A stretch of DNA of 64,000 bases from Candidatus Minthosoma equi (lineage in GTDB: Bacteria > Bacteroidota > Bacteroidia > Bacteroidales > Bacteroidaceae), in the NCBI GenBank assembly GCA_018064885.1, contig JAGHUI010000045.1:1-64000 (forward strand), written 5' to 3'. The number at the start of each line of letters is the position of its first letter. Within the stretch, counting starts at the first letter, position 1. The notes under the pieces were generated by a model, which saw only the letters and a list, made by a program, of their open reading frames with translations, did no database searches and had not been told where the DNA came from. The position numbers and the translations under genes were made by a program. Positions 60,118-64,000 of the stretch are shown piece after piece.

Positions 60118-61107
60118 TTATGGCAACCTCTTCAATACGAATGAGCGCAGTATGATTTCAAGGAGAAGCACAATCATAGCGGCTATTGCGTATGGCTGGT
60201 AAAGTTCGTTGCGGCGACTGAACTGCTTGACATTGAACTTTGTGCGCTCCATCTTGTCAATCTCCTGATATACCTGATCAAGCTCTGAGTTCTTCTGAGC
60301 ACGGAAATACTGACCACCTGTCTCCTTAGAAATCTTAGTCATCATCTGCTCATCAATCTCTACAGGAACCATTGCTGTGCCACCAGTTGGAAGCGGATAA
60401 GGCGCCATACCATTGCGGCCAATACCGATTGTGTATATTCTAATTCCATACTTCTTTGCAATCTCAGCAGAAGTGAGAGGAGAGATTTTTGCTCTATTGT
60501 TTACACCATCAGTAAGAAGGATGATAACCTTTGACTTTGCTTCACTCTCCTTCAAGCGGAGAATAGCATTCATGATTCCATCGCCAATGGCAGTACCATC
60601 ATCAATAATACCGCGAGCAGCCATATTGCAATCTGCGCTGCTGTAAAGATTCATCAGCACAGCATGGTCAGTCGTAAGAGGACATTGAGTGTAAGCCTCA
60701 CCAGCAAAGATGGTAAGACCTATATTGTCGTTAGGACGCTTCTCAATAAATTTCTGTGCAATTTCCTTCAAAGCCTCAACACGATTAGGCTTGAAGTCCT
60801 GAGCAAGCATAGATGTGGAAACGTCAACAGCAAGCATGATGTCAATACCCTCAACATCCGTATCACTCCATGAGTGCTTGCTCTGCGGACGAGCCAATAT
60901 GCACACAACCAATGTGATGAGCACCAATCTGAGCAAGAATGGAACGTGCATCAGGTAGAGGCGGAATGTCTTTGGCGCTTTGCGATATTTAGATGTGTCA
61001 GGAACTTTCAGCGATGGCAAACTCTTCTTGAATCGCATTACATACCATACAATGTATGGAATGAGGCAAAGCAGGAGAAGGAAGAATAGAGGATTCTTAA
61101 ATTCCAT
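60118..61107 (-). CDS. batA: BatA, von Willebrand factor A membrane protein
   Basis: 329 aa. FKNPLFFLLLLCLIPYIVWY is the typical N-terminal helix, with a second helix near 55-72. A VWA domain follows from about 88 with VDVSTSMLAQDFKPNR (MIDAS) and LLTDGVNNRAKISP. A C-terminal helix near 305-322. Paralogue of BatB next door; 80 bp separate the two, containing a degenerate TCGAT-rich linker but no terminator. Confidence 0.9.
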   Translation of the reverse strand: MEFKNPLFFLLLLCLIPYIVWYVMRFKKSLPSLKVPDTSKYRKAPKTFRLYLMHVPFLLRLVLITLVVCILARPQSKHSWSDTDVEGIDIMLAVDVSTSMLAQDFKPNRVEALKEIAQKFIEKRPNDNIGLTIFAGEAYTQCPLTTDHAVLMNLYSSADCNMAARGIIDDGTAIGDGIMNAILRLKESEAKSKVIILLTDGVNNRAKISPLTSAEIAKKYGIRIYTIGIGRNGMAPYPLPTGGTAMVPVEIDEQMMTKISKETGGQYFRAQKNSELDQVYQEIDKMERTKFNVKQFSRRNELYQPYAIAAMIVLLLEIILRSFVLKRLP

Positions 61108-61125
61108 AATCTTAAAGAGTTAGCG

Positions 61126-62208
61126 TTAGAGAGTTAGCATGTATATTCTGTAAATAATGAATCCGATAACACCGAGAAGGACTATGCTTGCAACCACGAT
61201 GCTTCCGATGAGCACATACTTGGCAACCTTAGAGCGCTTTTCCTCAACCACAATAACCTCAGGCTGAGGCTTCTGCTCTGGCTCTTCAAGCTTTGTCTGA
61301 TTGATGTACTCGATAGCACTTACAAGATTTCGGTCGTTCTCATTTATGAGCGTACTGTACTTGGCAAACTTAACGAGGTCAGCTGTCTGGAAAAGCTCAC
61401 GAAGCTCGCTGATAGCACTTTCATCGTTCACTTCCTGAAGCTTCTGTATGATTTCAAATGATGTCATTTCCAAAGCATTGAAACCATAGCGCTCCTTGAT
61501 GTACTGACGAAGAGTATCGGTCAACTGAGTGTAATACTCCTTGCTGTCCTCGCTCTGCCAGATCTTCTCTTCCTTGATGTGCTCAATCTTCTGCATAGCA
61601 GCCTTATGAGGAGCAATATGCTGCTTAGTGCGGATACGGCGGATGATAGGCTTGTTGTTCTTCAAGCGCCAAGCAACGTAAGCAAGCAATGCTGCAATGA
61701 TGACAGCAATGACAGCAAAAATGATGACAAGTCGCCATTCAGCCCAATCGAAAGGAGGAGCAAGCTCAGCCTTCATGCCGCAGATGCTGTCAGCATGGAG
61801 CGTGTCGATGTCCATTGTCAATACCTTTAGCGCAAGCTTCTTGGAAAGATGAGATTTGCCATCCACATTGACCTCAAACTCAGGAATCATGTAAAGAGCA
61901 GAATCGAAAGATGTGAAGTAGTAACGGCGAGTCAAAACCATGCGCTTGCCGTCGTTCACAAAATCGGTATCTGCCTTTTCTGCATTGACAAACTCCAATC
62001 CTGGCACAATCTGCTGAAGCGAATCCCAGTCAGGCAGATCCACCTGACTCTTTGCATCAGCACTAACATCTAAAGTAACGCCTATTCTCTGACCGATGAA
62101 AATCTCTGCCGAGTCCAGTTTAGCATCAACCGTCACCTGACCTTTTGCTTCAATAAAAGCCAGCACACAGCAGAATGTCAGCAGAATAAGCTTTATCTTG
62201 TTAATCAT
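61126..62208 (-). CDS. Bat-operon membrane protein of unknown function
   Basis: 360 aa. Signal peptide (MINKIKLILLTFCCVLAFIEA), a periplasmic beta-rich domain resembling the BatD N-terminal fold (VTVDAKLDSAEIFIGQRIGV), a membrane helix (about 160-182), a cytoplasmic helical domain (KEYYTQLTDTLRQYIKERYG; EMTSFEIIQKLQEVND) and a C-terminal helix (about 333-357). The layout is like the DUF4381-type proteins of moxR-DUF58-VWA clusters. It lies 18 nt before batA and 28 nt after the DUF58 gene. Confidence 0.75.
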   Translation of the reverse strand: MINKIKLILLTFCCVLAFIEAKGQVTVDAKLDSAEIFIGQRIGVTLDVSADAKSQVDLPDWDSLQQIVPGLEFVNAEKADTDFVNDGKRMVLTRRYYFTSFDSALYMIPEFEVNVDGKSHLSKKLALKVLTMDIDTLHADSICGMKAELAPPFDWAEWRLVIIFAVIAVIIAALLAYVAWRLKNNKPIIRRIRTKQHIAPHKAAMQKIEHIKEEKIWQSEDSKEYYTQLTDTLRQYIKERYGFNALEMTSFEIIQKLQEVNDESAISELRELFQTADLVKFAKYSTLINENDRNLVSAIEYINQTKLEEPEQKPQPEVIVVEEKRSKVAKYVLIGSIVVASIVLLGVIGFIIYRIYMLTL

Positions 62209-62236
62209 TGATTTCTTTTTTACATTATCTGTTCAC

Positions 62237-63106
62237 TTAGATTCTTCTCTTGAACAATCCCATTAGAGCCTTGACATAATCCTCATCAGTTCTGATGGAC
62301 ACATTGTCAACATTAGATCTCGTGAAAGCATTCTTCAAACTCTTCTGATGGTTCACCCACCACTCATGATGAGCTCTGCGGACAGCTTTTGACGAAGTGT
62401 CCACAAAAGTCTCCTCGCCAGTTTCAGCGTCAAGCATCTTTATTATACCAATATTTGGAAGCTCCATCATTCGGTAGTCGTAAATCTGCAATGCCACAAC
62501 ATCGTGGCGGCGGTTAGCAACCGTAAGCTGGTTAGAATAGTCAGCGCCATCGAAGAAGTCACTCAGCAGGAACACCGTGCAACGCTTCTTGATAGCATTA
62601 GTCATAAACTCCACAGCCTTGCCGATGTCAGTTCTGTTGCTTTCTGGCTGGAAGTCAAGAAGCTCTCGGATGATGAAGAGGATATGCTTCCTGCCCTTCT
62701 TTGGCGGAATAAACTTCTCAACCTTATCAGAGAAGAAAATCACGCCTATCTTATCATTGTTCTGAATAGCAGAAAATGCGAGAGTGGCAGCAATCTCCGT
62801 GAGCAGCTGACGCTTTGACTGCTTCTGTGTACCGAAATCCAAAGAACCGGAAACATCCACAAGGAGCATAACAGTCAGCTCACGTTCCTCTTCGAAGACC
62901 TTGACATAAGGCTTGCCCAAACGAGCAGTCACATTCCAGTCGATGTCGCGAACATCATCACCATACTGATACTCGCGCACCTCTGAGAATGCCATACCCC
63001 TACCCTTGAAGGCAGAATGATATTCGCCCGCAAAGATATTGTTTGAGAGGCCCTTGGTCTTAATCTCAATCTTCCTGACTTTCTGTAAAAGTTCTTCTGT
63101 TTCCAA
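62237..63106 (-). CDS. DUF58 family protein of the moxR-bat cluster
   Basis: 289 aa, starting with TTG: METEELLQKVRKIEIKTKGL matches the family start, and no ATG is available. The DUF58 signature is FKGRGMAFSEVREYQYGDDV followed by RDIDWNVTARLGKPYVK (about 35-72). A VWA-like region follows (VDVSGSLDFG, near 90). It is a cytoplasmic protein that acts with MoxR ATPases and VWA proteins, by association. It lies 15 nt after moxR. Confidence 0.88.
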   Translation of the reverse strand: METEELLQKVRKIEIKTKGLSNNIFAGEYHSAFKGRGMAFSEVREYQYGDDVRDIDWNVTARLGKPYVKVFEEERELTVMLLVDVSGSLDFGTQKQSKRQLLTEIAATLAFSAIQNNDKIGVIFFSDKVEKFIPPKKGRKHILFIIRELLDFQPESNRTDIGKAVEFMTNAIKKRCTVFLLSDFFDGADYSNQLTVANRRHDVVALQIYDYRMMELPNIGIIKMLDAETGEETFVDTSSKAVRRAHHEWWVNHQKSLKNAFTRSNVDNVSIRTDEDYVKALMGLFKRRI

Positions 63107-63121
63107 TTTCTTATCTGTCTA

Positions 63122-64000
63122 TTATGGCACTTCAACCTTGTTAAGGATCTTGCTGATGATCTCCTCAGAAGTGACGTTGCTTGCTTCTGCCTCGTATGTG
63201 AGACCTATACGGTGACGGAGCACATCCTGAGACACAGCGCGGACATCCTCAGGGATAACATAGCCTCTGTGCTTGATGAATGCGTATGAGCGTGCTGCAA
63301 GAGCAAGGTTGATGCTGGCACGAGGAGAGCCGCCGAAGCCAATCAAGCCCTTGAGGTCGCTGAGTCCATACTTCTCTGGGTAGCGAGTAGCAAACACGAT
63401 GTCGGCAATGTACTGCTCAATTTTCTCGTCGATATACACCTCACGAACCACCTTGCGAGCATCCTCAATCTCCTGCGTGCCCATCACTGGACGAATCATC
63501 TGCTTCTCGCCGCTGATGTTCTGGCGGATAATTCTCTTTTCCTCCTCAAGCTTTGGATAGTCGATTACGACCTTCAGCATGAAACGGTCAACCTGAGCCT
63601 CTGGCAGAGGATAAGTGCCCTCCTGCTCGATTGGGTTCTGAGTCGCCATCACAAGGAAAGGCTTTGGAAGTTCGTATGTATTTGTGGAAATAGTCACCTG
63701 ACGCTCCTGCATGGCTTCGAGCAATGCTGACTGCACCTTCGCTGGAGCACGGTTGATTTCATCTGCAAGAACAAAGTTAGCAAAGATAGGACCCTTCTTT
63801 GACTTGAACTCGCCATCCTTCTGGCTGTAGATCATTGTACCGATAACATCGGCAGGAAGAAGATCTGGAGTGAACTGGATGCGGCTGAACTGAGCATCGA
63901 TGAGCGATGCAAGAGTCTTGATAGCCTTTGTCTTTGCCAGACCAGGCACACCTTCCAAAAGGATGTGTCCGTCGCTGAGCAAACCAAGAAGAAGAGATTC
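63122..64000 (-). CDS. moxR: MoxR-family AAA+ ATPase (5' end outside window)
   Basis: 293 residues of a protein usually about 330 long; the frame stays open to the window edge, so roughly 35-40 N-terminal residues are missing. Walker A EGVPGLAKTKAIKTLA, Walker B NFVLADEINRAPAKVQSALL, sensor ATQNPIEQEGTYPLPEAQVDRF and the C-terminal lid GFGGSPRASINLALAARSYA are diagnostic. MoxR ATPases are thought to act as chaperones or assembly factors for VWA-protein complexes. First visible gene of the moxR-DUF58-bat operon. Confidence 0.94.
   Translation of the reverse strand, partial: ESLLLGLLSDGHILLEGVPGLAKTKAIKTLASLIDAQFSRIQFTPDLLPADVIGTMIYSQKDGEFKSKKGPIFANFVLADEINRAPAKVQSALLEAMQERQVTISTNTYELPKPFLVMATQNPIEQEGTYPLPEAQVDRFMLKVVIDYPKLEEEKRIIRQNISGEKQMIRPVMGTQEIEDARKVVREVYIDEKIEQYIADIVFATRYPEKYGLSDLKGLIGFGGSPRASINLALAARSYAFIKHRGYVIPEDVRAVSQDVLRHRIGLTYEAEASNVTSEEIISKILNKVEVP

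Overview
This 64-kb window reads as a chromosomal segment of a Bacteroidales bacterium, most like Prevotella/Segatella. Supporting signs are the Bacteroidota promoter motif TAnnTTTG in front of at least 25 transcription units, general absence of strong Shine-Dalgarno sequences, a fimbrillin-like lipoprotein, a PPi-dependent phosphofructokinase, a complete bat (aerotolerance) operon, and family-restricted genes such as the DUF4295 and DUF3078 proteins. No prophage, insertion sequence or CRISPR array was seen.

Layout: (1) 0-2.7 kb is an accessory surface-protein cassette: promoter, short leader ORF with a G9 tract, strong intrinsic terminator, 51-aa peptide gene, 552-aa fimbrillin/BspA-like lipoprotein, bracketed by GTTTC-rich inverted sequences. 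(2) 2.7-7.7 kb (minus) is housekeeping: ftsY, rimO, an HU gene, an unusual HU-TM-LysM fusion, and upstream rpmB-rpmG-DUF4295 plus tRNA-Arg. (3) 7.9-18 kb (mostly minus): pgi, gpsA, lysS; mscS (plus); purU, a nucleoside-gate membrane protein, mltF-type lytic transglycosylase, a small basic protein and a stand-alone AICAR formyltransferase. (4) 18-31 kb (mostly plus): an unknown acidic-tailed protein, a LacI-type regulator divergent from kdgK-eda-pfp (KDG catabolism and glycolysis), GH25 lysozyme, prmA, rpsA, a lipoprotein, an M24 peptidase, a secreted C1 peptidase and tRNA-Asp. (5) 31-44.8 kb: DUF3078 protein, a 29-aa basic protein, rng, nitroreductase, a free-standing ribonucleotide-reductase C-terminal domain, folB, a hexuronate-type MFS transporter, valS, a LolC/E-type permease, an aminotransferase and aguB. 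(6) 44.8-49.7 kb is the most unusual part: repeat arrays, an AAA_14/DUF4143 ATPase, a decayed second copy of the same unit with the same 33-bp-period leader repeats and duplicated palindromic tail, then a phosphoethanolamine-transferase-like gene with a highly structured leader. (7) 49.7-55.5 kb: CobW-type GTPase with a His-rich loop, TPR histidine kinase, tRNA-Cys, tilS, PAP2 phosphatase. (8) 55.5-64 kb (minus): moxR (cut by the window edge)-DUF58-unknown-batA-batB-batC-batD-batE.

The best candidates for something undescribed are the duplicated AAA_14 units with 3 x 33-bp leader repeats, the 186-bp structured element before the phosphoethanolamine transferase, the attenuator-like leader with a G9 tract upstream of the surface lipoprotein, and the membrane-spanning HU-LysM protein. 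Functional statements are inferred from sequence reading; no database search was run.
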